Positions 53,202 to 63,051 are shown, counted from the first letter of the stretch. The stretch is 64,000 nt of DNA from Pseudalkalibacillus hwajinpoensis (GCF_039851965.1 NZ_CP156674.1:1240001-1304000), one strand, 5' to 3'. Made by a program: numbers and translations. The notes: generated by a model not told the origin, from the sequence alone.

Positions 53202-54461
53202 TTAATTAAACAAGCTAAATAATTTATAAATAAGCCAGTTGACTAAGTTACCACCCTGATCGATACTAGAAATTTTGGTTGAACCTTCAGGCATATTGAA
53301 ATCGGCATTGATGGCCATCTCGGTAAACATCGGAGCGACGTCTGTTGCCAAATAAAGTGAAAGTCCAATCATGATCGTACCTACGATAACGGAATGAACA
53401 ATATTTCCTCTTGCAGCACCGACAATAAATGCCACTACGAACGGAATCGTAGCTAAGTCACCAAAAGGTAATAGAGCATTACCAGGTAGAATAACTGCTA
53501 GAGCAACGGTAACCGGTACAAGAATAAGAGCTGTCGAAATAACTGCCGGATGTCCAAGCGCTACTGCAGCATCAAGACCGATATGTATTTCTCTATCACC
53601 AAACCGTTTCGATAACCATTCTCTTGCGGATTCAGAAACTGGCATTAGCCCTTCCATCAAGATCTTTACCATACGAGGCATCAAGACCATGACGGCTGCC
53701 ATTGCCATACCGATTTCAATGACATCACCAACGCTATAACCTGCTAGAATACCAATGACGGCACCTAGAAAAAGTCCAATAAAAATAGATTCTCCGAAAA
53801 TACCAAATCGTTTTTGGATCGTATCCGGATCTGCATTCCAGTTTTTCACGACTGGGGTTTTTTGTAATAATTTCACTAAAAATATTCCTGGTGCATAAGA
53901 AATCGTACTTCCCGTCGCGATAGACACTCCTGGCAGTTCAAAGAATTCGCTAACCATAGGTGCTGTCCAGTCAGCAACCTTAAGGGCGATAACTTGGAAT
54001 ATGACCGCAGCAAGTAGACTTTGGATGATACTACCTGAAATGGCATATACCATTGCAGCCATGAAGGTATAGTGCCAGAAGTTCCAAATGTCCACATTCA
54101 TAGTCTTGGTTGTTTTCGTCACTAGCATTATCACGTTCACTAGTAAACCAAGCGGAATGATAAATGCCGCAACACCTGATGCCCAGGCAATAGATGAGGA
54201 CGCAGGCCAGCCGACATCAATGACGTTTAGTTCGACCCCTAATCGATCTACCATCCCCTGCGCGGCAGGTCCTAAATTGTTCACAAGCAAATCAACTACT
54301 AAGAAGATCCCAACAAAAGCAACACCGATCGTTAAGCCTGACCGGAACGCTTTGCCCGGTTTCTGACCGAATAATAATCCCAATAAAAAGATCGCTACTG
54401 GCAAGATAACTGTTGCACCTAAATCTAAAAAGCCTTGTACGATATTTACGAATCCTTGCAT
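53202..54461 (-). CDS. PTS galactitol-type enzyme IIC
   Basis: A 419-aa membrane component with about ten helices; FVNIVQGFLDLGATVILPVA at the N-terminus, FGQKPGKAFRSGLTIGVAFV, FWHYTFMAAMVYAISGS and DAAVALGHPAVISTALILVP are typical of the GatC family. It translocates and, with IIA and IIB, phosphorylates galactitol or a related polyol. GGAGG-like ribosome-binding site precedes the ATG at 54461. Confidence 0.93.
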   Translation of the reverse strand: MQGFVNIVQGFLDLGATVILPVAIFLLGLLFGQKPGKAFRSGLTIGVAFVGIFLVVDLLVNNLGPAAQGMVDRLGVELNVIDVGWPASSSIAWASGVAAFIIPLGLLVNVIMLVTKTTKTMNVDIWNFWHYTFMAAMVYAISGSIIQSLLAAVIFQVIALKVADWTAPMVSEFFELPGVSIATGSTISYAPGIFLVKLLQKTPVVKNWNADPDTIQKRFGIFGESIFIGLFLGAVIGILAGYSVGDVIEIGMAMAAVMVLMPRMVKILMEGLMPVSESAREWLSKRFGDREIHIGLDAAVALGHPAVISTALILVPVTVALAVILPGNALLPFGDLATIPFVVAFIVGAARGNIVHSVIVGTIMIGLSLYLATDVAPMFTEMAINADFNMPEGSTKISSIDQGGNLVNWLIYKLFSLFN

Positions 54462-54538
54462 GCGACTTTTCCTCCCAACATTATGAAACTAATCTACTTC
54501 ACTTCTGTTAAATGAAGCAGATTCACCTTACTTACACC

Positions 54539-54823
54539 CTACTTCTTAAGCTCTTCAAGAATTTTCTTCCTCGTATCATCCGTTCCGATTCCAGTTAGAA
54601 ATGAACGAGCATTAATAACCGGGAACGGATATTCTTTCTTCGTCATGGCAGTCGTTACAAGCAAATCTGCCGTGTCTACATAACCACCTACTTCGGTGAT
54701 TTTGATCTGAATGAGATCCAATTTCAGCTGATGCTCTTTTGCCATTTCTTCAATAGCTCCATTCACAATTGTTGATGTTGCAATACCTGCTCCACACGCT
54801 ACTAACACTTGTTTCTTTTTCAT
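54539..54823 (-). CDS. PTS galactitol-type enzyme IIB
   Basis: A 94-aa phosphoryl carrier with the P-loop KKKQVLVACGAGIATSTIV, phosphorylated at Cys10, and DLLVTTAMTKKEYPFPVINA. Overlaps the IIA gene by 4 bp. Confidence 0.92.
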   Translation of the reverse strand: MKKKQVLVACGAGIATSTIVNGAIEEMAKEHQLKLDLIQIKITEVGGYVDTADLLVTTAMTKKEYPFPVINARSFLTGIGTDDTRKKILEELKK

Positions 54824-55311
54824 TCTTTCTCATCTCCTTCAAGGGAATCACAATTTACTTTCGCTTTGATTAGTTGTTTAATAGTTGTTTTATCCTTCTC
54901 AGTCACCAGATACTGTAACGTCTCTTCACTCTGGAATACTTGCATTAACTGCTGCAACAATGAAAGTTGTGAATGGGTTTCATCCATTGCAAGCATGAAC
55001 ACTAATTTCACAGGGGTGGTTTCACGATCATCACCCATCACTCCAAAATCAACTGTTTCATTCAACACACCCATACTAATGGTCTTTCGATTAACGTGAT
55101 GAACGTCCGTATGGGGGATCGCAACTGAAATACCAGCTGTTGGCAATCCGGTTGCAAATTCAAATTCTCTCGCAATAATCGCATCGATAAAGCTTTCCTT
55201 CACGAGGTTTTTGTTCACCAGGTTCCGCCCCATCGTTGTTAATACTTCCTCTTTTGCTGAACATTCTAGATCCAGAAGAATGACAGATTCATCAAAAAAT
55301 AATTCACTCAT
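54820..55311 (-). CDS. PTS enzyme IIA (fructose/mannitol/galactitol type)
   Basis: A 163-aa EIIA domain. Phosphorylation site His67 in SVAIPHTDVHH; LPTAGISV and RETTPVKLVFMLAMDE are family features. It passes phosphate from HPr to IIB. Overlaps IIB by 4 bp. ATG 55309-55311 preceded by AGGTGAAAAG. Confidence 0.9.
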   Translation of the reverse strand: MSELFFDESVILLDLECSAKEEVLTTMGRNLVNKNLVKESFIDAIIAREFEFATGLPTAGISVAIPHTDVHHVNRKTISMGVLNETVDFGVMGDDRETTPVKLVFMLAMDETHSQLSLLQQLMQVFQSEETLQYLVTEKDKTTIKQLIKAKVNCDSLEGDEKE

Positions 55312-55347
55312 CTTTTCACCTCATTAACTTTTTCAGTTACAACGTTC

Positions 55348-57408
55348 TCAGTCTTTGGAATAGCCTTTAATTATTTCATGAATCTCTTCAACTGAATCCG
55401 AGTGAATCACTCGATTTCGATCACTCTCAGAACCAGCAAACTTCATAAGTTGCATCAACGCATGGATATGTTTCTGCTTGTCAACTGCTGCGATGACAAT
55501 AACCAGGTTAATCTTGTATTCAGAAGTAAAGGTCACTCCATCTTCTAATTTCAATAAGCTCATTCCAATTTCGTTCACACCTTCCTCAGGTGCTGCATGA
55601 GGAATCGCAATGTTTGATCCAATGACGATATATGGGTCTTCACTCGTTCGATGAAGCATCGCCTCTACGTATTCAGGTTCAATATGACCTTTCTGAATTA
55701 AGGGCTCTGAACTAATTCGAATCGCTTCTTCCCATGAACGGACCGATTTTCTCGTCGTGATATAATCCTGTTGAATTAATTCGTGTAAATTAATATCAAG
55801 ATTTTTCACAGTGTGTTTCACTGAGGATGCTTCCTCACGGTTGATATACGATTGTAAATCTCTAGTTAGCTCTTTTTCATTTTTAATCACCGTATGATTT
55901 TTAATAATATCGATTAGATGATTAACGTTTATATCGTTTGGAATGTATCCATAGAGTTCTAACATGACCTGCTTCCGCAAACGATATTTCTCATCACGAC
56001 CAAGAAAGGCTTTTGAAACAAACAACTTCTTATCTGTTTCAAGAAATGTCGGCGAGAATACAATATCGTAATCTAGTTCATACTCTAGAAAACCTCGTAC
56101 TGATAGAGAATCCAGAAATACAAATTCCGGGAATAACTCTCTTAACTCATTAAACATTAATCCTGATACGGAGACACCTTGAGGACATACAACAATTGCT
56201 TTTATTTTCTTCTCAATGCTATCGCCCTGCCTTCTCATCCATCCACCAATTAACATTGTGATATAGGCCGTTTCACTCTCAGGAACTTTACTACCAATTA
56301 ATTTTTCCAGTGGCCCGATACATCTTTTTATCAGATGATGCAATTCCTTGAATTCGTTACTCAAAGATTCATGAATCTCGATTGTGTCAGTAAGATGGTA
56401 TTTGATGCGATAATAGGCAGGCTTAATATGTTGTAATAAGTTGTTTAACAATTGCTCCTTATTTTGAAAATAAATGCAAGTACTCTTTTCAAAAAGCTGA
56501 AGCATCGTATCGATTGCAGGTACTAAGTCTGGAATCGTATCAGCTTCGGTTAAATATTCAGACCAATAGACATTCGATGTTAATAAATGCAGTGTACAAA
56601 ACAATCGTTCTTCCACTGGTATTTGATAATTGGAATGACGGAAGATTTCTTCTGTAGCCTGGTATTCTTTTGTATTTGATAGATTTTGATATTTAATAGA
56701 AAACGTCTTAAGAACATGACCCTTTTGAATTCGTTTCAGAATTAATATAAAAATATAAGGCATCGTGGATATCTTTTCATCAGTAAATTTCAAGTTCAAT
56801 TTACACTCGATATTCTCAATTCGATTAATAAACTCATCTACCTCATCTTCTTGAATATTAGCTAATTTCTTTAAAATAGTTCCGCCGCCATCATTTTGAA
56901 GAAGCTGGTAGGTTACGTTAATTAGCAGTTTGCGAATTTGAAACTCCTTACCTTCCAACACATAACCGGTTTTTCTCGAATATCGAATAACTAAATGATA
57001 GTCATCTAAATAAGTTTGAACTTGTTTCATATCACTAAGAATCGTATTTTTACTAACAGCCAATTCACTTGTAAAATGATTCAATGACAGCTCCTCTTCG
57101 CAGCTTAAGAGCATCAGGATAATGAGATGAACTCGTTGTTTCTCTGATAGTACTGCTGTTGCAATAGACGGTTCTTTCTCCTCACCAGTAAGAGTTGTAA
57201 AAACTGATTGATCAATGATGAAATGCCCCTGTCTTGTTCGTTCAATTACTGGAAGGTCCTTAGTCATCAGCCATTCATTCATTTTGTTAACGCTGTAACC
57301 AAGCTGTCTACGAGTTAAGTTATATTTCTTCTCTAAAGCCATACTAGTGATCCTTGGATTACCAATTAGTTCATCTAAAATTAGCTTGCTTCTATCACTA
57401 TTTGACAA
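55348..57408 (-). CDS. PRD-containing PTS regulator (MtlR/BglG family, with EIIA domain)
   Basis: A 686-aa transcriptional activator or antiterminator: N-terminal HTH (RQLGYSVNKMNEWL and LNHFTSELAVSKNTILSDMK), two PRD domains, a IIB-like segment (IKAIVVCPQGVSVSGLM) and a C-terminal EIIA with SNIAIPHAAPEEG. Its His residues are phosphorylated by PTS proteins, linking activity to substrate and HPr. Start TTG 57406-57408 with AAGGGGGG upstream; the preceding TTG lies in that site. First gene of the operon. Confidence 0.9.
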   Translation of the reverse strand: MSNSDRSKLILDELIGNPRITSMALEKKYNLTRRQLGYSVNKMNEWLMTKDLPVIERTRQGHFIIDQSVFTTLTGEEKEPSIATAVLSEKQRVHLIILMLLSCEEELSLNHFTSELAVSKNTILSDMKQVQTYLDDYHLVIRYSRKTGYVLEGKEFQIRKLLINVTYQLLQNDGGGTILKKLANIQEDEVDEFINRIENIECKLNLKFTDEKISTMPYIFILILKRIQKGHVLKTFSIKYQNLSNTKEYQATEEIFRHSNYQIPVEERLFCTLHLLTSNVYWSEYLTEADTIPDLVPAIDTMLQLFEKSTCIYFQNKEQLLNNLLQHIKPAYYRIKYHLTDTIEIHESLSNEFKELHHLIKRCIGPLEKLIGSKVPESETAYITMLIGGWMRRQGDSIEKKIKAIVVCPQGVSVSGLMFNELRELFPEFVFLDSLSVRGFLEYELDYDIVFSPTFLETDKKLFVSKAFLGRDEKYRLRKQVMLELYGYIPNDINVNHLIDIIKNHTVIKNEKELTRDLQSYINREEASSVKHTVKNLDINLHELIQQDYITTRKSVRSWEEAIRISSEPLIQKGHIEPEYVEAMLHRTSEDPYIVIGSNIAIPHAAPEEGVNEIGMSLLKLEDGVTFTSEYKINLVIVIAAVDKQKHIHALMQLMKFAGSESDRNRVIHSDSVEEIHEIIKGYSKD

Positions 57409-57456
57409 CTCTAGCCCCCCTTTCAATAATTATTGTAGCACCCATATCCTACACAA

Positions 57457-57470
57457 TGATTACGCTTTCA
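57457..57470 (-). promoter_or_regulatory. Perfect cre (CcpA) site of the galactitol-type operon
   Basis: On the minus strand TGAAAGCGTAATCA matches TGNAANCGNWWNCA at every defined position and is flanked by A and T. It lies about 50 bp upstream of the regulator start, close to a TACAAT -10 candidate. Catabolite repression of the whole operon is expected. Confidence 0.85.
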
Positions 57471-57645
57471 TCCCAAATTGTCGGACAGTTTTTGTACATC
57501 ATCGTGATTAAAAAACGAAGAAATGGTGTTGGAATTGGCAACATCCTCAATAACAGAGAAGGAATGACAATTATAATAGGGATTTTATTCGAAAAGCTTT
57601 ATTTTTAATAAATGGCGTTCAATTACTTAGCGGATGTTTATCAAT

Positions 57646-57690
57646 AAAAAGAGGTTGACTCACATGATAAATGTAAGTCAACCTCTTTTT
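57646..57690 (-). terminator. Bidirectional stem-loop upstream of the PTS operon
   Basis: AAAAAGAGGTTGACT and AGTCAACCTCTTTTT: a 15-bp perfect stem with A/T runs on both sides, able to terminate either strand. Confidence 0.85.
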
Positions 57691-57846
57691 AAATTGGTAG
57701 GCTAAGCTCTTTAGCTTCTTTCGTTTGTTTTCTTTTTTTCTTTTTTGAGATTATATTTTGATTAGCAGATTTAAAGAATGAATACCCCTTTAACAAGACA
57801 ATAATCGAGAATGGAAAAGCAGCGATATGAAAGATTCGCTATCTTA
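57689..57846 (-). pseudogene. Small membrane protein remnant
   Basis: The minus-strand frame reads RIFHIAAFPFSIIVLLKGYS then a Lys-rich tail (SKKKKRKQTKEAKE) ending SLPI at 57689. There is an in-frame TAG just upstream and no start codon with a ribosome-binding site, so it looks like a decayed single-helix protein gene. Confidence 0.3.
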
Positions 57847-57951
57847 CCTTTCACAGTCCAATCACATAAAAAAGCAGTTCAATTAAGTATACGATTGTAG
57901 TATTGTAAACCTAACTGAACTACTTTCAATCAGCAATCATGTTCTCCTTTC

Positions 57952-58710
57952 CTATTCTCTTTGATCCGTAATCAACATATGCCCTGGCGCATGAGTAATC
58001 ATAATCTCAGGCTTCACATTCAGTCCAACATACTGTGGCGTAACACCACATGCCCAGAACACTGGAATTCGTTCTTCTTCCTGATAAGGCGTAAATTCTC
58101 CATAATCAGGCTTCTCAATATGTTCAATACCAATTTCAGACGGATTACCAATATGAATTGGAGCTCCGTGTGCCTGCGGAAACTGTGAAGTGATATTAAT
58201 CGTTTCTTCCAGTTCTTCTTTCTTGATTGCTCTCATACTGACGACCATATTTCCTTTGAACCGCCCAGCATCCTCGCAGGGAATTGTAGTTTGATACATA
58301 GGCACAACCTTCTCCATCTCCTGGTGCAATAAGCTGATCCCGGCTTCCACGAGAGCTCTCTCAAAGGTAAAACTGCACCCGAGTAGAAACGTGACGAAAT
58401 CATCCTGCCACACCTCCCTCAGGTCAAGCAGTTCCTGCTCCAAATCCCCGTTCTTATAAATGCGGTATTTCGGTAGATCGGTTCGAATATCCGCATCGGC
58501 AATTCGCGGCATCACATGACCTGCTTCGAGTACGTCGACTACGGGACATGGCTTTGGATTCCGCTGACAGAATAAGAGAAACTCGAAGGCATACTCAGCA
58601 GGAAGCGTGATCATATTTGCCTGCAAATACCCATCACACATGCCTGAAGTCGTTCCACTGGCAAGGCTTTCGCGGAATTTGAGCCGCTGTGTTTGTGGTG
58701 TTTCCATCAT
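57952..58710 (-). CDS. DUF1445 family putative hydro-lyase (YcsI-like)
   Basis: A 252-aa YcsI/DUF1445 protein: LASGTTSGMCDGYLQANMIT at the N-terminus, LLGCSFTFERALVEAGI mid-protein and FWACGVTPQYVG near the end, with conserved Cys residues in the last two. Related proteins are D-glutamate cyclases or putative hydro-lyases. The operon context (5-oxoprolinase genes) fits conversion to or from 5-oxoproline. Start at ATG 58708-58710 behind GGGAGATGAC. Last gene of the operon. Confidence 0.85.
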   Translation of the reverse strand: MMETPQTQRLKFRESLASGTTSGMCDGYLQANMITLPAEYAFEFLLFCQRNPKPCPVVDVLEAGHVMPRIADADIRTDLPKYRIYKNGDLEQELLDLREVWQDDFVTFLLGCSFTFERALVEAGISLLHQEMEKVVPMYQTTIPCEDAGRFKGNMVVSMRAIKKEELEETINITSQFPQAHGAPIHIGNPSEIGIEHIEKPDYGEFTPYQEEERIPVFWACGVTPQYVGLNVKPEIMITHAPGHMLITDQRE

Positions 58711-58720
58711 GTCATCTCCC

Positions 58721-60067
58721 TTATGAAAGTTCATAGATTTCGAGAAATTTTGTATTAAAATTACCTTCCACGAACTTTTCGTGCTTTAGTAATTTCTGAT
58801 GAAAAGGAATTGTCGTTTTGACACCCTTAATCATAAACTCACTCAATGCTCGTTTCATTCGTAGTATAGCCTCTTCACGAGTCGCGCCGTACGTAATGAG
58901 CTTCGCCACCATCGAATCATAAAATGGCGGGATCATATACCCTGGATATACGGCAGAATCCACACGGACACCGAAACCGCCAGGAGGCAGGTACGTTTCT
59001 ACCTTCCCTGGAGACGGCATAAACCCATTCTCTGGATCCTCCGCATTAATGCGACACTCCATCGCCCATCCGGTCAGAGTAACATCTTGCTGTGTGAGTC
59101 CAAGCGTCTCATTGTCAGCGACCTTAATCTGTTCTTTAATTAAATCAACACCGGTCACCATCTCCGTTACCGGATGCTCAACCTGAATACGTGTATTCAT
59201 CTCCATGAAATAGAAATTGCCATTCTGATCATAAATGAATTCAACTGTTCCGGCACCAGCATAGTTTACAGCCTTTGCAGCTCGAACTGCCGCATCACCC
59301 ATTGCGGTACGAACTGAATCATCTAAGGCAGGGGAAGGTGTTTCTTCGACTAACTTTTGCATTCGTCTTTGAATCGAGCAGTCACGTTCCCCAAGATGAA
59401 TGACGTTTCCGTAAAGATCAGCGAGAATTTGAATTTCAATATGACGAAAATCTTCGATGAACTTCTCAATATAAACACCCGGGTTTCCAAACGCTTTCTC
59501 CGCTTCTTGTTGCGTCATATTGATCGCTTTAATCAACTCATCTTCTTCTCTAACAACGCGAATCCCTTTACCGCCACCACCAGCTGTTGCTTTAATAATA
59601 ACCGGATAACCCATTTCATCGGCTAGCTCAAGTGCCTCTTCTTTACCTTTGATAATGCCATTCGAACCCGGGACAACTGGAACGCCAGCTTCTTTCATCG
59701 TCTTTCTGGCAATATCTTTGATCCCCATCTGGTTGATTGCTTCTTTACCTGGTCCAATAAACGAAATATTGCAGTCTTCACAAATCTCTGCAAACTCTGC
59801 GTTTTCCGCTAGAAATCCGTAGCCAGGATGAATCGCATCCACTTCCCCATTCGTAGCAGCAGTCATGATATTCGCCATGTTCAAGTAGCTATCTTTTGAA
59901 GAAGTGGGTCCAATACAATAACTTTCATCCGCTAATTGAACATGAAGTGCGTCACGATCTGCTTCTGAATAAACAGCTACCGCTGTAAGCTCAAGCTCAT
60001 GACACGCTCGAATAATTCGGACAGCGATTTCACCACGATTTGCGATTAATACTTTTTTGATCCCCAT
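58721..60067 (-). CDS. accC: Biotin carboxylase subunit AccC paralogue
   Basis: A 448-aa ATP-grasp biotin carboxylase: KVLIANRGEIAVRIIRACHE at the N-terminus, KATAGGGGKGIRVVRE (ATP lid), FIEDFRHIEIQILAD, GTVEFIYDQNGNFYFMEMNT and RIQVEHPVTE. It carboxylates biotin on the partner AccB with bicarbonate. Located in the pxp operon together with a biotin-carrier gene and KipA-like proteins, so it probably supplies a carboxylated intermediate for this pathway rather than fatty-acid synthesis. Confidence 0.92.
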   Translation of the reverse strand: MGIKKVLIANRGEIAVRIIRACHELELTAVAVYSEADRDALHVQLADESYCIGPTSSKDSYLNMANIMTAATNGEVDAIHPGYGFLAENAEFAEICEDCNISFIGPGKEAINQMGIKDIARKTMKEAGVPVVPGSNGIIKGKEEALELADEMGYPVIIKATAGGGGKGIRVVREEDELIKAINMTQQEAEKAFGNPGVYIEKFIEDFRHIEIQILADLYGNVIHLGERDCSIQRRMQKLVEETPSPALDDSVRTAMGDAAVRAAKAVNYAGAGTVEFIYDQNGNFYFMEMNTRIQVEHPVTEMVTGVDLIKEQIKVADNETLGLTQQDVTLTGWAMECRINAEDPENGFMPSPGKVETYLPPGGFGVRVDSAVYPGYMIPPFYDSMVAKLITYGATREEAILRMKRALSEFMIKGVKTTIPFHQKLLKHEKFVEGNFNTKFLEIYELS

Positions 60068-60078
60068 ATGACCCTCTC

Positions 60079-60564
60079 CTATTCTGGTTTCACTAAGAAT
60101 AGCGGTTGACCGAATTCAACAAGATCCCCATTTTGAACAAGGACTTCCATAACTTCTCCATTCACATCAGCCTGAACGTCATTAAACATCTTCATTGCTT
60201 CAAGCACACAGACAACCGTTTCTTCTTTAACGGAGTCACCAATCTTAATAAAAGCAGGATCATTAGGAGACGGAGAAGCGTAGAACATCCCCACCATTGG
60301 CGAAGTAACGGTAAGCGTTTCCGCCTCTTCATGTGACGTATCCATTTCTGGTCCCGGACTTACATCCTCCTGCCCTCGCTCATTAACAATGTTCGGAACC
60401 TGGCTGATAGGCTCCTCTTGCTGTTCACTCTTCACAGTTTCTTCCACCTGTGGATTCTGGTTCTTTACCTTCACTACGAAACTATTATGCTCGTAATGCA
60501 CTTCATCTACTGTAGAGCCGTTCACATATTTAATAATTTCAATAATTTCTTTTGAATTTAACAT
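60079..60564 (-). CDS. accB: Biotin carboxyl carrier protein AccB paralogue
   Basis: A 161-aa BCCP: N-terminal coiled region, variable acidic linker, and the biotinyl domain with VLEAMKMFNDV (biotinylated Lys) near residue 126. ATG 60562-60564 is chosen for its AAAGGAG site. It lies between pxpC and accC with 11-13 bp gaps. Confidence 0.92.
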   Translation of the reverse strand: MLNSKEIIEIIKYVNGSTVDEVHYEHNSFVVKVKNQNPQVEETVKSEQQEEPISQVPNIVNERGQEDVSPGPEMDTSHEEAETLTVTSPMVGMFYASPSPNDPAFIKIGDSVKEETVVCVLEAMKMFNDVQADVNGEVMEVLVQNGDLVEFGQPLFLVKPE

Positions 60565-60577
60565 GTTCAATTCTCCT

Positions 60578-61534
60578 TTATTGACGAGGGTTAGACACCT
60601 TACCTAACGTGCGAATGAATCGATCATTGTCTTCATATATTTCTTGAGCTTCTTCAACATTCACTTCGCAAAAACGTATTTTACAGCCTGGCATCGCCTG
60701 AGCTAGATAGGGAATATCTCTTGAGATAACCGTTCCGATTCTTGTGTATCCGCCTGTTGTTTGGCGATCAGCCATCAGAATAATCGGTTCTCCATTTGCA
60801 GGAACCTGAATACCTCCAAGGGGGATCGCTTCTGAAATAATATCTGCAGAAGTCTCGTGCTCTATCTTCGGACCTTTTACTCGAAAGCCCATACGATCTG
60901 ATTTTGGGGTTACTTCGTAAGTCGATGATAGAAAAGTTTGCACGGCAGCATCAGAGAAGGCGTTCAGGTGAGGTCCCATTACAACTCGAATATCCATTTC
61001 TTTTTTATAGGTAGGAACCTCTTCCGGGTGCAACGCACGACCGCTTATTCCGTTCACACCTCCAGTTCCATTTAACACGTCACCTTTTTCAAGAGCTCGG
61101 CCGTCAAGACCGCCAATACCTGCTCTTAAATAGGTAGACTTGCTTCCCATCACGAGTGGGATATCAAATCCCCCTGCAACACTGACATATGAGCGAGCTC
61201 CTTCAACTGGCTGCCCGAATTCAAGCCTGTCCCCTTCTTTCACTTCGAAACTTTTCCACATTGGCGCTTTTTCTCCATTCACTTTCGGTGAAAGATCACC
61301 ACCACTAATTGCAATAACTGCATCTCCAACCACATCTATCGTTGGTCCCATCACAGTTACTTCGAGAACTGCTTCATTTCCGGGATTACCAACAAGAAAA
61401 TTAGCAATGTTCATGGAAAAGGGATCCATCGCACCTGCGACAACAATGCCATACTGTTGGTAACCGCTGCGCCCGTTATCCTGTATGGTTGTTAACAGTC
61501 CCGATTTTACTACTTTAAATATAGGATTAGACAT
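60578..61534 (-). CDS. pxpC: 5-oxoprolinase/biotin-dependent carboxyltransferase subunit (PxpC/KipA)
   Basis: A 318-aa KipA-family protein: SGLLTTIQDNGRSGYQQYGI near the N-terminus, and SEAIPLGGIQVPANGEPIIL plus MADRQTTGGYTRIGTV toward the end. PxpC with PxpA and PxpB forms the ATP-dependent 5-oxoprolinase that opens 5-oxoproline to glutamate. It overlaps pxpA by 8 bp. Confidence 0.92.
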   Translation of the reverse strand: MSNPIFKVVKSGLLTTIQDNGRSGYQQYGIVVAGAMDPFSMNIANFLVGNPGNEAVLEVTVMGPTIDVVGDAVIAISGGDLSPKVNGEKAPMWKSFEVKEGDRLEFGQPVEGARSYVSVAGGFDIPLVMGSKSTYLRAGIGGLDGRALEKGDVLNGTGGVNGISGRALHPEEVPTYKKEMDIRVVMGPHLNAFSDAAVQTFLSSTYEVTPKSDRMGFRVKGPKIEHETSADIISEAIPLGGIQVPANGEPIILMADRQTTGGYTRIGTVISRDIPYLAQAMPGCKIRFCEVNVEEAQEIYEDNDRFIRTLGKVSNPRQ

Positions 61535-62300
61535 TGACGTTCACTCCAACGCGCTGGATTTTAATTCCCTCTGCTACTAGTTGTGCTCTCAACTGTTGCA
61601 CCAAGCGAAGCGCCTCCGGTTCATCCCCATGGACACAGATCGTGTCAGCCTGAATTGCAATGTCCTCTCCGTTAACCGCGGTCACCTGTTGTTCATTTAC
61701 CATTCGTATCACGCGCCCTACAGCAATATCTGCATCATGAATCATTGCATTCTGTTCAGATCTTGGTGTAAGTGTGCCATCAGGCTGATACGTTCGGTCA
61801 GCGAAAACTTCTTGTGCTACCGTTAAGCCAACATCTCTTCCTGCTCGTATTAATTCACTCCCAGCTAATCCGTATAACACAAGCTCAGGATTCACAGCAT
61901 AGACAGCGCTTGCAATCGCTCTGGCAATAGCGGGAGTTTTCGCTGCGCTATTATAGAGCGCACCATGCGGCTTCACGTGTGCAACACGAGCTTGATGAAC
62001 ATTCGCAACGCCCTGAATCGCACCAACCTGATAGGCAACAAGGTTGAACACCTCATCTGCCGTCATCTTCATATCACGCCTGCCAAATCCGCCGAGATCA
62101 GGAAAGCCCGGATGTGCACCGATCCCTACACCAAGTGAATTCGCCAATTCTATCGTCCTCATCATCACATTGTGGTCACCTGCATGGTAACCGCAGGCGA
62201 TGTTTGCTGATGAAATAAACTCAAGGACATTCTCATCGTTTCCAATGGTATAAGCGCCAAAGCTCTCCCCTAAGTCACTATTTAAATCAACCGACTTCAT
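61527..62300 (-). CDS. pxpA: 5-oxoprolinase subunit A (LamB/YcsF family)
   Basis: A 257-aa LamB/YcsF protein: VDLNSDLGESFGAYTIGND at the N-terminus, ANIACGYHAGDHNVMMRTIE, HVKPHGALYN and EVFADRTYQPDGTL. Start ATG 62298-62300 follows AAGGAGGGATATC; a longer frame upstream overlaps pxpB out of context. It overlaps pxpB by 14 bp and pxpC by 8 bp, which supports a single complex. Confidence 0.92.
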   Translation of the reverse strand: MKSVDLNSDLGESFGAYTIGNDENVLEFISSANIACGYHAGDHNVMMRTIELANSLGVGIGAHPGFPDLGGFGRRDMKMTADEVFNLVAYQVGAIQGVANVHQARVAHVKPHGALYNSAAKTPAIARAIASAVYAVNPELVLYGLAGSELIRAGRDVGLTVAQEVFADRTYQPDGTLTPRSEQNAMIHDADIAVGRVIRMVNEQQVTAVNGEDIAIQADTICVHGDEPEALRLVQQLRAQLVAEGIKIQRVGVNVNV

Positions 62301-63033
62301 GATATCCCTCCTTTTTCTCTTCGGTTTCCACAACGTATTCTCCACGCTGGATCGCTTCTTTAATTTCAATAAATTCATTTTTACTAATTGATACAAATCG
62401 CAAATAATGTCCTGACTCCAGTAAAATCGGATGCTCGCTTGTTGGGTCGTATAACTGCACTGGCGTTTGACCAATAATCTGCCAGCCACCTGGTGATTCA
62501 AGTGGATAAATCCCTGTTTGCGCTCCAGCAATTCCCACTGATCCCGGTGCAATTTCAGCACGAGGATTTTCACGTCGTGGGGTTGCAATTTCCTCAGGCA
62601 TACCGCCTAAATAAGGAAATCCAGGTACGAACCCCATCATGTAAATAAGGTAATCTTTCTCAGAATGGATAGAAATAACCTCATCCTCACTCATCCCATT
62701 ATGTTCTGCGACAATAGATAAATCGGAGCCAGCTTCATCTCCATAATAAGTTGGAATGATATAAACAAGAGAAGCAGTTGCTGCTTCTCTTCCCTGTTGT
62801 TGTTCGTTTATCAATTCGAGCTCTTCTCGTAATGATTGGTAAGTTACTTTATTAGGTAGATAATATATCGTTAGTGTTGTATAAGCTGGTACCCATTCTA
62901 CAACACCTTCAATCGGATGACGATTCAGATAATCCGCAAACATCCGTATCTTCCGATTCGTTTTTTCTGAAATCTCGGTTCCGAATACAAGTTGAATACC
63001 TGTATCTCCGAGAGGATAATAGTCAAGTTTCAC
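62287..63033 (-). CDS. pxpB: 5-oxoprolinase subunit B (PxpB/KipI family)
   Basis: A 248-aa KipI/allophanate-hydrolase-subunit-1 protein: DYYPLGDTGIQLVFG near the N-terminus, YLIYMMGFVPGFPYLGGMPE and GSVGIAGAQTGIYPLESPGG. The start is GTG 63031-63033 with AGGAGGAG directly upstream. In B. subtilis KipI also inhibits the kinase KinA. It acts with PxpA and PxpC. Confidence 0.92.
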   Translation of the reverse strand: MKLDYYPLGDTGIQLVFGTEISEKTNRKIRMFADYLNRHPIEGVVEWVPAYTTLTIYYLPNKVTYQSLREELELINEQQQGREAATASLVYIIPTYYGDEAGSDLSIVAEHNGMSEDEVISIHSEKDYLIYMMGFVPGFPYLGGMPEEIATPRRENPRAEIAPGSVGIAGAQTGIYPLESPGGWQIIGQTPVQLYDPTSEHPILLESGHYLRFVSISKNEFIEIKEAIQRGEYVVETEEKKEGYHEVG

Positions 63034-63051
63034 CCATACTCCTCCTAACAA

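Noticed and set aside
60067..60079. Fusion of accB and accC
   Set aside because: The two genes are separate, with a stop, an 11-bp gap and an independent start.
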